Below are positions 51,393-59,898 of a DNA stretch of 64,000 bases, piece after piece (positions within the stretch are counted from its first letter, which is position 1; each line of letters opens with the position of its first letter). The notes below the pieces were generated by a model. It was not told where the DNA came from, ran no database searches, and was given only the letters and a program-made list of their open reading frames with translations. The stretch covers positions 372,001 through 436,000 of the forward strand of contig CAVOHV010000005.1 in assembly GCA_963695805.1 (NCBI GenBank), in the 5' to 3' direction. The translations under genes and the position numbers were made by a program. The DNA comes from DASUPK01 sp963695805 (GTDB lineage Bacteria; Actinomycetota; Thermoleophilia; Solirubrobacterales; 70-9).

Positions 51393-52736
51393 GTGCCTGA
51401 GCTCGGCACGATCGACCTTCCCGCCCTGGCCACCGCGCTGGCCCAGCGACTACGGGCTGCAGGGGTGCCCACCACGCCCGAACGCGCCTCGCGTTTCGCC
51501 GAGGCGGTGGCTCTCGTCGTCCCGGTCAGGCGATCGGAGCTCTACTGGACGGCGCGGTCGGTCTTCGTCTCCTCGCAGACCCAGCTGCCCACGTTCGATC
51601 GGGTGTTCGCCGCGGTGTTCGACCCCGCATTGGAGCCGGATGAGGAACGGGGCGACCCCTACTCGCCGCCCCTGAGTGGCTCGCGGGCCAGCGATCACCC
51701 GCCAGCTCCAGAGGCCCGCTCGGTGGCCGGCGAGGGACCGGAGGAGTCCGCCGGCGGGATGCGGGGGACCGCCTCGCCTCCCTCCCAAGAGGAGACGGAG
51801 CGGGAGATCGAGGTCCCACTGGCAGCCGCGAGCGAGGCGGAGCGACTGCGGACGAAGAGCTTCGAGGCCCTCGAGCCCGAGGAGCTCGAGCGGATCCGTC
51901 GCTTGATGGCGGCGCTGGAGCTCGCCGCCCCGCGGCGCCGCTCGAGGCGGAGGCGTCGCGCCAGGCGCGGAGAGCACCTCGACCTGCGAGGCACACTCCG
52001 GGGGAGCCTGCGCACCGGCGGCGATCCGATGACGCTCGCCAGGCGCACCCGACGGACCCGCCCGCGGCGGCTCGTCCTGCTCTGCGACATCTCGGGGTCG
52101 ATGGAGCCGTACGCCCGGGCGTACCTCCACCTGCTCACCTCGGCGGTCGCCAGCGGCGCACCAGCCGAGGCGTTCGTCTTCGCGACGCGGCTGACCCGGC
52201 TGACGCGCGCGCTGGGAGGGCGCAACCCGGAGGCGGCGATTCAGCGGGCCGTCGCGGCCGCACCGGACTGGTCGAGCGGCACGCGCATCGGCGAGGCGCT
52301 GCGGGACTTCAACGACCGCTATGGGCGCCGGGGCATGGCGAGAGGCGCGGTCGTGGTGATCCTCTCGGACGGCTGGGAGCGCGCGGACCCCGCCCTGGTG
52401 GGGAGGGAGATGGAGCGGCTTCGGCTGATGGCCCACCGGATCGTCTGGGTCAACCCGCGTGCCGGTGCCGCCGGCTTCTCGCCCGGTGCGGGCGGTATGG
52501 CCGCCGCGCTGCCCCACTGCGACGCGATGGTGAGCGGCCACTCGCTCGAGGCCATGTACGAGGTCGCCGAGGCGATCGCGGCCGATGACTCCTCCCGGGA
52601 CACGATTCGGGCGGGCGCGCCCAGGCCCTCGGTGGATCCCGAGCCGTCGTGGCCGAGTGCCGAGCGGACCGAGGCGCAGCGGCCGGTGCCGATGCCCAGC
52701 GGCTACGGGCCCAAGCGCGGAAGGACGACGAGTTGA
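51393..52736 (+). CDS. coxE: CoxE-type von Willebrand factor A protein
   Basis: The 447-residue protein has an N-terminal helical region, an acidic/Pro-rich linker, and a C-terminal VWA domain with the MIDAS start LLCDISGSMEPYARAYL near residue 235, 'FATRLTRLTRAL' and 'VVILSDGWERADP'. CoxE works with the AAA+ ATPase CoxD in inserting or maturing the Cu-S part of the CODH active site. GTG start. About 60 disordered residues end the protein. Confidence 0.93.
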   Translation: MPELGTIDLPALATALAQRLRAAGVPTTPERASRFAEAVALVVPVRRSELYWTARSVFVSSQTQLPTFDRVFAAVFDPALEPDEERGDPYSPPLSGSRASDHPPAPEARSVAGEGPEESAGGMRGTASPPSQEETEREIEVPLAAASEAERLRTKSFEALEPEELERIRRLMAALELAAPRRRSRRRRRARRGEHLDLRGTLRGSLRTGGDPMTLARRTRRTRPRRLVLLCDISGSMEPYARAYLHLLTSAVASGAPAEAFVFATRLTRLTRALGGRNPEAAIQRAVAAAPDWSSGTRIGEALRDFNDRYGRRGMARGAVVVILSDGWERADPALVGREMERLRLMAHRIVWVNPRAGAAGFSPGAGGMAAALPHCDAMVSGHSLEAMYEVAEAIAADDSSRDTIRAGAPRPSVDPEPSWPSAERTEAQRPVPMPSGYGPKRGRTTS

Positions 52737-52760
52737 CGAAACCCGATCAAAGGAGCGGAG

Positions 52761-53240
52761 ATGGCTGATGGCGCCACCTACCGAGCGGTGTTCCTGCGAA
52801 TGCATCCCACCGGCAAGGCGGTCCTCAGCCTGAGCGAGGCATCGCAGGGCGAGGAGGCGACGCTCGCCGGGATCGCCGCCGGCGAGCTCGGCATTCCTCC
52901 GGAGGACGTCAAGGTCGTGCACGAGGACACGGACCGCTTCGGGGAGGGAAACAGCTTCAACAGCGAACCGAGCGATGCCGTCGGCGAGAACGTCGCCCTC
53001 ACCGCCCGGAGGCTCCGTGACAAAGCCCAGATCGTGGCCGGCTCGATGCTCGGCGCCTCAGCCGACTCCCTCGGCTTCGACAACGGCCGCTGGGCGGTGC
53101 AGGGGGGCGATCCCGAGGGGGTCAGGATCCAGGAGGTGGCACTGCACACCTTCGGCGGCTTCGAGCTTCCGGAGGGGATCGAGGGCTCTCTGGACGCCCA
53201 GACGACCTACCGGGCCGGGGCCGTGCAGGCGGCCGGATAG
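52761..53240 (+). CDS. Stand-alone CoxL-fragment protein (mini-CoxL)
   Basis: The 159-residue protein aligns without obvious gaps with CoxL residues about 490-629 of the same cluster. It shares HxTGKA, 'IAA/VAEELGI-PPED', 'DTDR', 'ARR-RDKA', 'GRW-V-G' and 'LPEGxEGxLDxQ'. The Moco-contacting QTQGQGHET of CoxL is replaced by EASQGEEAT, so no cofactor binding is expected. It has its own strong ribosome site (AAAGGAGCGGAG) and start. It may be a structural mimic for chaperones CoxD/E or a leftover duplication. I know of no described counterpart. Confidence 0.8.
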   Translation: MADGATYRAVFLRMHPTGKAVLSLSEASQGEEATLAGIAAGELGIPPEDVKVVHEDTDRFGEGNSFNSEPSDAVGENVALTARRLRDKAQIVAGSMLGASADSLGFDNGRWAVQGGDPEGVRIQEVALHTFGGFELPEGIEGSLDAQTTYRAGAVQAAG

Positions 53241-53285
53241 GCCCAGACCGGGAGAGGCCCCCCGAGTACCCTTGCTCCGAGGAAT

Positions 53286-54222
53286 ATGCAGGCCCCTTTC
53301 GTAGCGGCGACGGTGGTGAGGGCGCAGAGCCCGACAAGCGTTCGGGCCGGTGACTCGGCGATCGTAGCGCCCGGATGGCGCGATCGAGGGCTTCGTCGGG
53401 GGAACCTGCGCGGAGGCGTCGGTGCGCCTGTACTCGCTACGAGCGATGGCGAGCGGCGAGCCCGTACTGCTTCGCATCCTGCCCGGTTCCCCGGAGGGCG
53501 AGCCCGAGGCCGAGGAGGGCTCCGTGACGGTCACAAACCCATGCCTGAGCGGCGGCGCGCTCGAGGTCTTCCTCGAGCCGCACCTGCCGGCGCCGACCAT
53601 GCGGGTCGTCGGCTCGGCGCCGATCGCAATCGCGCTCGCGGACCTGGCGGGCCGCGTGGGCTATGCCGTCGAGTCCGGCCAGGCGGACCTGGCGCATCCC
53701 ACGCCGGACGATGCCGCGGTGGTCGTGGCCTCACACGGTCACGACGAGGAACGGGTGCTCACCGAAGCGCTTCGGGCGGGAGTCCCCTACGTGGCCCTGG
53801 TCGCCAGCGAGGTTCGTGGCCGCGCCGTGCGCGAGTCCCTCGACCTTTCCGAGGAGGAGCGCGCCCGGCTGCACACGCCGGCGGGACTCGAGATCGGCGC
53901 CGAGATCCCAGAGGAGATCGCGCTCGCGATCCTCGCGGAGATCGTCGCGCTGAGGCCGGAGGGCGAGGCCGGCCGGGTCCCGAGGCCGCGGGCTGCAGCG
54001 ATCGAGGCGACGCCGCCCCAGTCTCCCGAGCCGGTCCGGGCCGCGCCCGCACCGGGCGGCCTCTCGACCGAGACCGCCATCGACCCGGTCTGCGGCATGG
54101 AGGTCGCGGTCAGCGAGGCGAGCGTTCAGCTCGAGCGGAATGGGGAGCTCCACTACTTCTGCTCCGAGGGCTGCCGAGACACCTTCAGCGCCCAGGGCGT
54201 GCCGGATGGCGCGGCGCACTGA
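53286..54222 (+). pseudogene. XdhC/CoxI-like protein fused to a YHS metal domain (one-base frameshift)
   Basis: After correcting one extra G near 53373, a 311-residue protein appears. The XdhC N-terminal domain reads 'VAATVVRAQSPTSVRAGDSAIVAP' then 'DGAIEGFVGGTCAEASV'. A Rossmann domain follows ('TMRVVGSAPIAIALADLAGRVGYAVE', '...EIGAEIPEEIALAILAEIV'), then a YHS domain ('DPVCGMEVAVSEASVQL...YFCSEGCRDTF') with three Cys for metal. XdhC proteins bind Moco and aid its sulfuration; a YHS tail could bind copper. Its end overlaps the next gene. Confidence 0.8.
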
Positions 54223-54817
54223 GCCGTTCGTCACCGGTCTCGTGCTCGCCGCGGGCGGGTCCCGGCGGCTCGGCGAGCCGAAGCAGCTGCTGCCGTACGG
54301 CTCGGGCACCCTCCTCGACCACTCCCTCGAGACCGCGCGGGCGAGCGGGTTCGACCAGCTGATCGTCGCGATCGGCGGCAGCTCGGGGGAGGTCCGCAGC
54401 CGGGTCGATCTCTCGGAGGCCCAGGTGGTGGAGAACCCGGACTTCGGAGAGGGCTGCTCATCGTCGATCGCCGCCGGCATGAGCGCGCTCGATCCGCGCG
54501 CCGAGCTGCTCGTCCTGATGCTCGGCGACCAGCCCGGCGTGACTCCCGCGACGGTCCGCGCGCTGATCGCGGGCTGTGGCGATGGCACCGTGCTGGCGGC
54601 CTGCCTCTACGACAACGGCCGCGGCCACCCACTGGCCTTCGGCAGGGGCGCCTTCGATGACCTGCGGGAGCTGCATGGCGACAAGGCCGTGTGGAAGCTG
54701 ATGGAGCACCGCTCCGACGAGGTGGTCGAAATCAGGGTCTCGGGCCCGATCCCGCGCGACGTCGACACGCGGGCGGACTACGAGGCGGTCCTGACGGAGT
54801 CAGGTAGCTCCGCATGA
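54206..54817 (+). CDS. MobA-like NTP transferase (Moco cytidylyltransferase type)
   Basis: The 203-residue protein has the nucleotidyltransferase start GLVLAAGGSRRLGEPKQLLPYG, 'NPDFGEGCSSSIAAGMSAL' and 'LVLMLGDQPGVTPATV'. This is the MocA branch that makes the cytidine dinucleotide form of Moco (MCD). CO dehydrogenases use MCD, so this is the expected cofactor enzyme. ATG 54206 lies inside the end of the XdhC-YHS gene; the stop overlaps coxD. Confidence 0.9.
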   Translation: MARRTEPFVTGLVLAAGGSRRLGEPKQLLPYGSGTLLDHSLETARASGFDQLIVAIGGSSGEVRSRVDLSEAQVVENPDFGEGCSSSIAAGMSALDPRAELLVLMLGDQPGVTPATVRALIAGCGDGTVLAACLYDNGRGHPLAFGRGAFDDLRELHGDKAVWKLMEHRSDEVVEIRVSGPIPRDVDTRADYEAVLTESGSSA

Positions 54818-55734
54818 GCGACGCAGTCCGCGCCGGCTCCGAGAGCCCCGTGAGCGCCGCGGTACCCGACATCGAGTCGATCAAGCGGCGACTGGACGCC
54901 GTCGACTATCTGGCCGATGACGGCCTGGCCACGGCGCTGTTCCTCTCGCTGCGTCTGCCCCAGCCGCTGCTGCTCGAGGGCGAGGCGGGGGTCGGCAAGA
55001 CCGAGGCGGCCAAGGCCCTGGCGGCCGCGCTCGGCACCGAGCTGATCCGGCTGCAGTGCTACGAGGGCATCGACTCCTCGGAGGCGCTGTACGAGTGGAA
55101 CTACCCACGCCAGCTGCTCCGGATCCGCTCATCTGAGGCGAGCGGCGACGAATTAGCCGAGGAGGATCTCTTCGGGAGGGAGTTTCTGACACCCCGGCCG
55201 CTGCTGCGGGCGATCCAGCACGAGGGGCCGCTGCCCGCCGTCCTGCTCGTGGACGAGCTCGACCGGGCCGACGACGACTTCGAGGCGTTCCTCTTCGAGA
55301 TGCTCGCGGAGTCGAGCGTCACGATCCCGGAGATCGGCACAATCCGGGCCACGCACCCGCCGGCCGTGATCCTGACCTCGAATCGCACGCGCGACCTGCA
55401 CGACGCGCTCAAGCGCCGCTGCCTGTACCACTGGATCGACTACCCGACCCCGGCGCGCGAGGTCGAGATCGTCCGGCGACGCGTGCCGGGGACAGCGGAG
55501 GAGCTCGCGACCGAGGCGGCGGAGGCGGTTCGCCGCCTGCGCTCGAGCGACGTCCAGAAGCCGCCGGGTATCGCGGAGACGATCGACTGGGTCGCGGCCC
55601 TCGAGCTGCTCGGCGTGGACCACCTCGATGCTTCAGCCGCCGAGCGGACCCTGGGTTCGGTGCTCAAGTACCGTGACGATCAGGAGCAGGTCACGGAGCA
55701 GGGACTCGATCGGCTGGTGGGCACGGATGCCTGA
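54814..55734 (+). CDS. coxD: MoxR-type AAA+ ATPase CoxD
   Basis: The 306-residue ATPase has Walker A LEGEAGVGKTEAAKAL near residue 52, the CoxD-type 'LQCYEGIDSSEALYEWNYPRQL', Walker B VLLVDELDRAD and arginine fingers 'NRTRDLHDALKRRCLYHW'. It pairs with the VWA protein CoxE to unfold or remodel apo-CODH for Cu-S insertion. It is coupled to the MobA-like gene by a 4-base overlap. Confidence 0.95.
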   Translation: MSDAVRAGSESPVSAAVPDIESIKRRLDAVDYLADDGLATALFLSLRLPQPLLLEGEAGVGKTEAAKALAAALGTELIRLQCYEGIDSSEALYEWNYPRQLLRIRSSEASGDELAEEDLFGREFLTPRPLLRAIQHEGPLPAVLLVDELDRADDDFEAFLFEMLAESSVTIPEIGTIRATHPPAVILTSNRTRDLHDALKRRCLYHWIDYPTPAREVEIVRRRVPGTAEELATEAAEAVRRLRSSDVQKPPGIAETIDWVAALELLGVDHLDASAAERTLGSVLKYRDDQEQVTEQGLDRLVGTDA

Positions 55735-55749
55735 GGAGACGAGACGTCG

Positions 55750-56850
55750 ATGAAGCAGGTCATGGAGGTCGTCGGGGATTGGGTCGGTGCCGGCGATCCG
55801 GTCGCGCTCGCGACGGTCGTGGATACGAAGAAGTCGGCGCCGCAGCCGCCCGGGACGAAGATGGCGATCAACGAGGCGGGCCGGATGGCGGGGGCGGTCT
55901 CCGGAGGATGCGTGGAGGGACAGGTCGTCCAGGTTGCCGAGGGCATCCTCAGGGGCGGTGCCCCGCAGCTCCTCGAGTACGGGATCGCCGACGAAGACGC
56001 CTGGGACGTCGGGTTGCCCTGCGGCGGCGAGATCTCGATCTGGGTGGAGACCTATGACGACGACGGTCTGGACGGCCGCTTCAGGGAGCTGGGTCTGCAG
56101 GGTGGGCGTGGAGCCCTGACCACCCTCCTGGAGGGCGCAGACGTCGGCGCGAAGCTGCTGCTGAGGGAGGATGGGACGCGCGAGGGCTCCCTGGGGGACG
56201 CCGAGCTGGACGAGGCCGCGATGACGAGGGCGGCGTCCGCGATGTGGTCCGAGCGCAGCGAGCTCTACGAGCACGATGGACAGACCCTGTTCGTCGACGT
56301 GGTCGCGCCACCGCCCCGGTTGATCATCTTCGGCGCGGTGGACTTCGCCGCCCAGCTGGCCGCCGCGGCGAAGCTGGCCGGCTGGCGCGCGTTCGTGGTC
56401 GATCCGCGCAAGCGCTTTGCGACCGCCGACCGCTTCCCGGAAGCCGAGCGGGTGATCGCGGCCTGGCCCGACAAGGCCCTCGACGAGCTCGGCGGCATCG
56501 ACCGGGCCACCTCGATCGCGGTGCTCACCCACGACCCAAAGCTCGACGACGCCGTGCTCAAGATCGCCCTTCGCTCCGATGCCCAGTACATCGGGGCAAT
56601 GGGCAGCCGGCGGGCCCAGGAGAAGCGTCGCGAGCGCCTGATCGCCGAGGGCGTGACCGATGATGAGCTCGGGCGTCTGGCGGCTCCAATCGGGCTCGAT
56701 ATCGGCGCCCTGACCGCGGCGGAGACCGCGATCTCGATCATGGGCGAGATCACGGCCGTGCGCCGGGGACGCGAGGGCGGGCGTCTGAAGACCGTCAAGG
56801 GCAGAATCCATGACGCGGTCGCGGACCCTGAGCCGGCGCCGGCGAGGTGA
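55750..56850 (+). CDS. XdhC-family Moco maturation protein (CoxF/CoxI-like)
   Basis: The 366-residue protein is a full-length XdhC. Its N-terminal domain has 'ALATVVDTKKSAPQPPGTKMAI', 'GAVSGGCVEGQVV' and 'GLPCGGEISIWVE' (conserved Cys). The C-terminal Rossmann domain has 'LIIFGAVDFAAQLAAAAKLAGW', 'SIAVLTHDPKLDD' and 'YIGAMGSRRAQEKR'. Such proteins receive Moco and oversee its sulfuration before insertion. This is the intact second copy beside the frameshifted XdhC-YHS gene. Confidence 0.93.
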   Translation: MKQVMEVVGDWVGAGDPVALATVVDTKKSAPQPPGTKMAINEAGRMAGAVSGGCVEGQVVQVAEGILRGGAPQLLEYGIADEDAWDVGLPCGGEISIWVETYDDDGLDGRFRELGLQGGRGALTTLLEGADVGAKLLLREDGTREGSLGDAELDEAAMTRAASAMWSERSELYEHDGQTLFVDVVAPPPRLIIFGAVDFAAQLAAAAKLAGWRAFVVDPRKRFATADRFPEAERVIAAWPDKALDELGGIDRATSIAVLTHDPKLDDAVLKIALRSDAQYIGAMGSRRAQEKRRERLIAEGVTDDELGRLAAPIGLDIGALTAAETAISIMGEITAVRRGREGGRLKTVKGRIHDAVADPEPAPAR

Positions 56851-57038
56851 CCGCCTTGCTCTCTTCCTTCACGCCACTGCTCGGACACGTTGCCGGTGTC
56901 CCGGTCGAGGAGACGCTGCCCGGCGTGCTCGCCGTCGGGGCCATCGGCGCGCGCCTCGCGACCGAGTGGCTTCGCCGCCGGCTCAGTTGGCGCTCCTCCG
57001 GAGATCAGGGCGCCGGACGCGGGAGTCGCCAGGGATGA
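56847..57038 (+). CDS. Small protein between coxF-like gene and moaA
   Basis: The 63-residue protein, GTG start overlapping the preceding TGA and stop overlapping the moaA ATG, has a hydrophobic N-terminal half ('LLSSFTPLLGHVAGVPVEETLPGVLAVGAIGARLA') with one possible membrane helix. A basic Gly/Arg tail follows. The double overlap argues that it is translated. I recognise no family and cannot rule out that it is only a coupling frame for moaA. Confidence 0.5.
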   Translation: MTALLSSFTPLLGHVAGVPVEETLPGVLAVGAIGARLATEWLRRRLSWRSSGDQGAGRGSRQG

Positions 57039-58033
57039 CGCGGCGGGATCCGCTCCGCGACGGTCACGGCCGGCGGATAGGCGACCTCCGTCTCTCGGTG
57101 GTGGATCGGTGCAACTTCCGCTGCCAGTACTGCATGCCTGCCGATGGCCTTCCCTGGCTCGACCGCTCGGAGATCCTGACCTTCGAGGAGAACCAGCGTC
57201 TGGTCGCGCTGCTCGCATCGATGGGCGTCGCCGATCTGAGGCTGACCGGGGGCGAGCCGCTGGTCCGGCGGGAGTTCCCCAAGCTCGTCGCGATGCTGCG
57301 CGGCGTCCAGGGCCTTCGCGATATCTCCGTCACCACGAACGGCTACCTGCTCGAGCGCGACGCGGCGGCGCTGGTCCGGGCGGGCGTCGACCGGTTCAAC
57401 GTGTCGGTGGACGCGTTGGCGCGCGACGCCTTCTTCGCGATCACGCGCCGAGATGCCCTGGCCCAGGTGATGCGAGGCCTGGAGGCCGTCGCCGCGTTCC
57501 CGGGGGTGAGACCGATCAAGGTCAACGCGGTCGCGATGCGCGACTTCACCGAGAACGAGGTCCTCCGCTTCTGCGAGCTGGCCAGGTCGACGGACTACCA
57601 GGTGCGGTTCATCGAGTTCATGCCGCTGGACGGGGACGGCAAGTGGGAGCCGGAGGCGGTTCTGACCGGAGCCGAGATCAGGGAGATCGCGGAGACGGCC
57701 TACGAGCTGGTGCCGCTGCCGCGCGAGCCCCACTCGACGGCCCGTGTCTATCGCTTCGCGGACGGGGCCGGGGAGATCGGATTCGTGAACCCGGTGTCGG
57801 AGCCCTTCTGCGCCGACTGCAACCGCATCAGGATCACCTCCGACGGCAAGCTGCGCACCTGCCTGTTCTCGATCGACGAGACCGATCTGCGCGATCCGCT
57901 GCGCGCGGGCGCGAGCGACGATGAGGTCGAAGTGTTGATCCGCGACTCGGTCTGGCGCAAGGAGCTCAAGCACCGCATCAACGAGCCCGGCTTCCGCCGG
58001 CCACCGCGGTCGATGAGCCAGATCGGCGGCTAG
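57035..58033 (+). CDS. moaA: GTP 3',8-cyclase (Moco synthesis, step 1)
   Basis: The 332-residue radical-SAM enzyme starts the Moco pathway from GTP. The SAM cluster motif CNFRCQYC is near residue 26, 'LRLTGGEPLVR' near 68, and the second cluster reads 'CADCNRIRITSDGKLRTC' near 260. The C-terminus ends in Gly-Gly, which MoaA needs for activity. It is the last plus-strand gene before the converging modCBA operon. Confidence 0.96.
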   Translation: MTRRDPLRDGHGRRIGDLRLSVVDRCNFRCQYCMPADGLPWLDRSEILTFEENQRLVALLASMGVADLRLTGGEPLVRREFPKLVAMLRGVQGLRDISVTTNGYLLERDAAALVRAGVDRFNVSVDALARDAFFAITRRDALAQVMRGLEAVAAFPGVRPIKVNAVAMRDFTENEVLRFCELARSTDYQVRFIEFMPLDGDGKWEPEAVLTGAEIREIAETAYELVPLPREPHSTARVYRFADGAGEIGFVNPVSEPFCADCNRIRITSDGKLRTCLFSIDETDLRDPLRAGASDDEVEVLIRDSVWRKELKHRINEPGFRRPPRSMSQIGG

Positions 58034-59101
58034 CTAGCGCGAGACGAGTCGGGTCGCTGTCGCCTTCCAGGTCGCGGTGACTCGGACGCCCGGGCGCAGG
58101 GCCAGCGAGCGGATCGATTCGACAGTCACCTCCGCGACCAGCGGCTGCGGTGAGGACAATCCGATCCGGGCGCGGTTCCCGATTTCCGTCACCGAGATGA
58201 CCTCCACCGGGAGGCGGTTTAGGGCCGAGCTCTCGTGGGCGGCCCCACCCGGCTCGAGGCTGACCTCCCAGGGAAAGACAAGGGCGGCGACCGGCCCACG
58301 GATCAGGTCGGTGCTGTGCAGGACGCCTCCGCCATCCAGCTCGACCTGCGTCAACCCGTCCGCGTCTGCCCGCGCCATGCCGTTGAGCACCACCGAGCCC
58401 GCGAAGTCGGCGACGAAGGCGCTCGCCGGTCGCGCCGACAGCTCCGCGGCGGTCCCCCGCTGGACGATGCGTCCCTCGTCCATGACGAAGATCTCATCAG
58501 CCAGCATGGCCGCCTCCGAGAAGTCATGGGTGACCACGATCGCGAGCGCACTCGTCCCTCTCAGCGCGTGGACGAGCTCGCGGCCGGCGTGCGCGCGGGT
58601 ACGGGTGTCGAGCGCGGCCAGGGGTTCGTCGAGCAGCAAGACACTCGGGTCTCGCGCCAGCGATCGCGCCAGCGCAACCCGCTGGCGTTCGCCTCCCGAG
58701 AGGGAAGCGGGGCGGGCGTCGGCCAGCTCCCCGACGCCGAAGCGCCGGAGCTGCTCCTGGGCGCGCCCCCGGCGATCCTGTCGCGGTCCGGGCATTCCGA
58801 AGGCGACGTTCCGCCAGGCGCTCAGATGCGGGAACAGGGCGTAGTCCTGGAACATGAGTCCGCAGGCGCGCTCCTCCGGGCGGAGATTGATCCCGCGGCC
58901 CGAGTCGAGCCAGACCTCGCCCCGCATGACGACCCGGCCGGGATCGGGCCGCCGCAGCCCGGCGATGATGCGGAGCACGGTCGACTTGCCGGCCCCGGAC
59001 GGCCCGACGATCGCCGCGGAGCCCTCCCCACCGACCTGCAGCTCGACGTCAAGCTCCAACTCACGAAGCCGATCGCGTGCTCGGACCTCGAGGCCGCTCA
59101 T
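58034..59101 (-). CDS. modC: Molybdate ABC transporter ATPase
   Basis: The 355-residue ATPase has Walker A GPSGAGKST near residue 35, the Q-loop 'LMFQDYALFPHL', the signature LSGGERQRVALA near 135, and Walker B 'LLLDEPLAALDTR'. A C-terminal TOBE domain of about 120 residues ('VEVISVTEIGNRARIGLSSPQPLVAEVT') senses oxyanion. It is coupled to modB by a 4-base overlap, and its end directly abuts the moaA end. Confidence 0.95.
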   Translation of the reverse strand: MSGLEVRARDRLRELELDVELQVGGEGSAAIVGPSGAGKSTVLRIIAGLRRPDPGRVVMRGEVWLDSGRGINLRPEERACGLMFQDYALFPHLSAWRNVAFGMPGPRQDRRGRAQEQLRRFGVGELADARPASLSGGERQRVALARSLARDPSVLLLDEPLAALDTRTRAHAGRELVHALRGTSALAIVVTHDFSEAAMLADEIFVMDEGRIVQRGTAAELSARPASAFVADFAGSVVLNGMARADADGLTQVELDGGGVLHSTDLIRGPVAALVFPWEVSLEPGGAAHESSALNRLPVEVISVTEIGNRARIGLSSPQPLVAEVTVESIRSLALRPGVRVTATWKATATRLVSR

Positions 59102-59898
59102 GGTGCGCCACCGCCGAGAAACGGCGAGCGTCCGAGGACCTTGACCGAGAGCAGCAGGGCGGCGGAAACGATGACGAGCACGCCCGAGAGGGCCAGGGCG
59201 GCGGTGAAGTCGTCACTGAAGCGAGCGAAGATGGCGAGCGGCACCGTCTGGGTGATCCCCTGGAACGATCCGGCGAACATCAGCGTCGCTCCGAACTCGC
59301 CCAGGGCCCGCCCCCAGGCCAGCGCGATCCCCGAGGCGATGCCCTGGCCCGCCGATGGCACTGCGACCCGGATGAAGGCGCGTGCCTCAGTTGCCCCCAG
59401 CGTGCGCGCGGCGTCCAGCAGGTTGCGATCCACCGCGGCGAAGGCCTCCTGCGCCTGGCGCAGGTAGAAGGGAGCCGCGACGAAGGTGAGCGCGACGATC
59501 ACCCCCGCCGTCTGCAGCACCAGCTCGATTCCCGCGTCGTCGAGCGCGCTGCCAAACAGGCCCTCGGGACCGAAGGAGGCCAGCAGGGCGATGCCGGCGA
59601 CCGCCGGCGGGAGCACCAGCGGGAGCTCGATCAAGGTCACCACCACCGAGCGGCCGCGGAACTCGCGTGTCGCGAGCAGATAGGCGGCGGGTGTTCCCAC
59701 GATCACGATGATCGCGAGCGCCGCCAGGGACGTCTTCAGGCTGAGCCAGAGAGCGTCCCGGGCGTCCTGCTCCCCGAGGCTGCTGATCAGATCGCCCGGG
59801 GAGGTATGAACGAAGATCGCGACGATCGGCAGCGTCAGGAAGGCGAGCACCAGGAACAGGGCGAGGAAGAGCCCAACGGCAAACGCCGCTCTGCGCAT
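59098..59898 (-). CDS. modB: Molybdate ABC transporter permease
   Basis: The 266-residue protein has six predicted membrane helices and the cytoplasmic EAA loop 'LLDAARTLGATEARAFIRVAVPSAGQGI', typical of ModB. It starts 'MRRAAFAVGLFLALFLVLAFL'. It forms the channel of the molybdate importer with ModC. One-base overlap with modA. Confidence 0.94.
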   Translation of the reverse strand: MRRAAFAVGLFLALFLVLAFLTLPIVAIFVHTSPGDLISSLGEQDARDALWLSLKTSLAALAIIVIVGTPAAYLLATREFRGRSVVVTLIELPLVLPPAVAGIALLASFGPEGLFGSALDDAGIELVLQTAGVIVALTFVAAPFYLRQAQEAFAAVDRNLLDAARTLGATEARAFIRVAVPSAGQGIASGIALAWGRALGEFGATLMFAGSFQGITQTVPLAIFARFSDDFTAALALSGVLVIVSAALLLSVKVLGRSPFLGGGAP

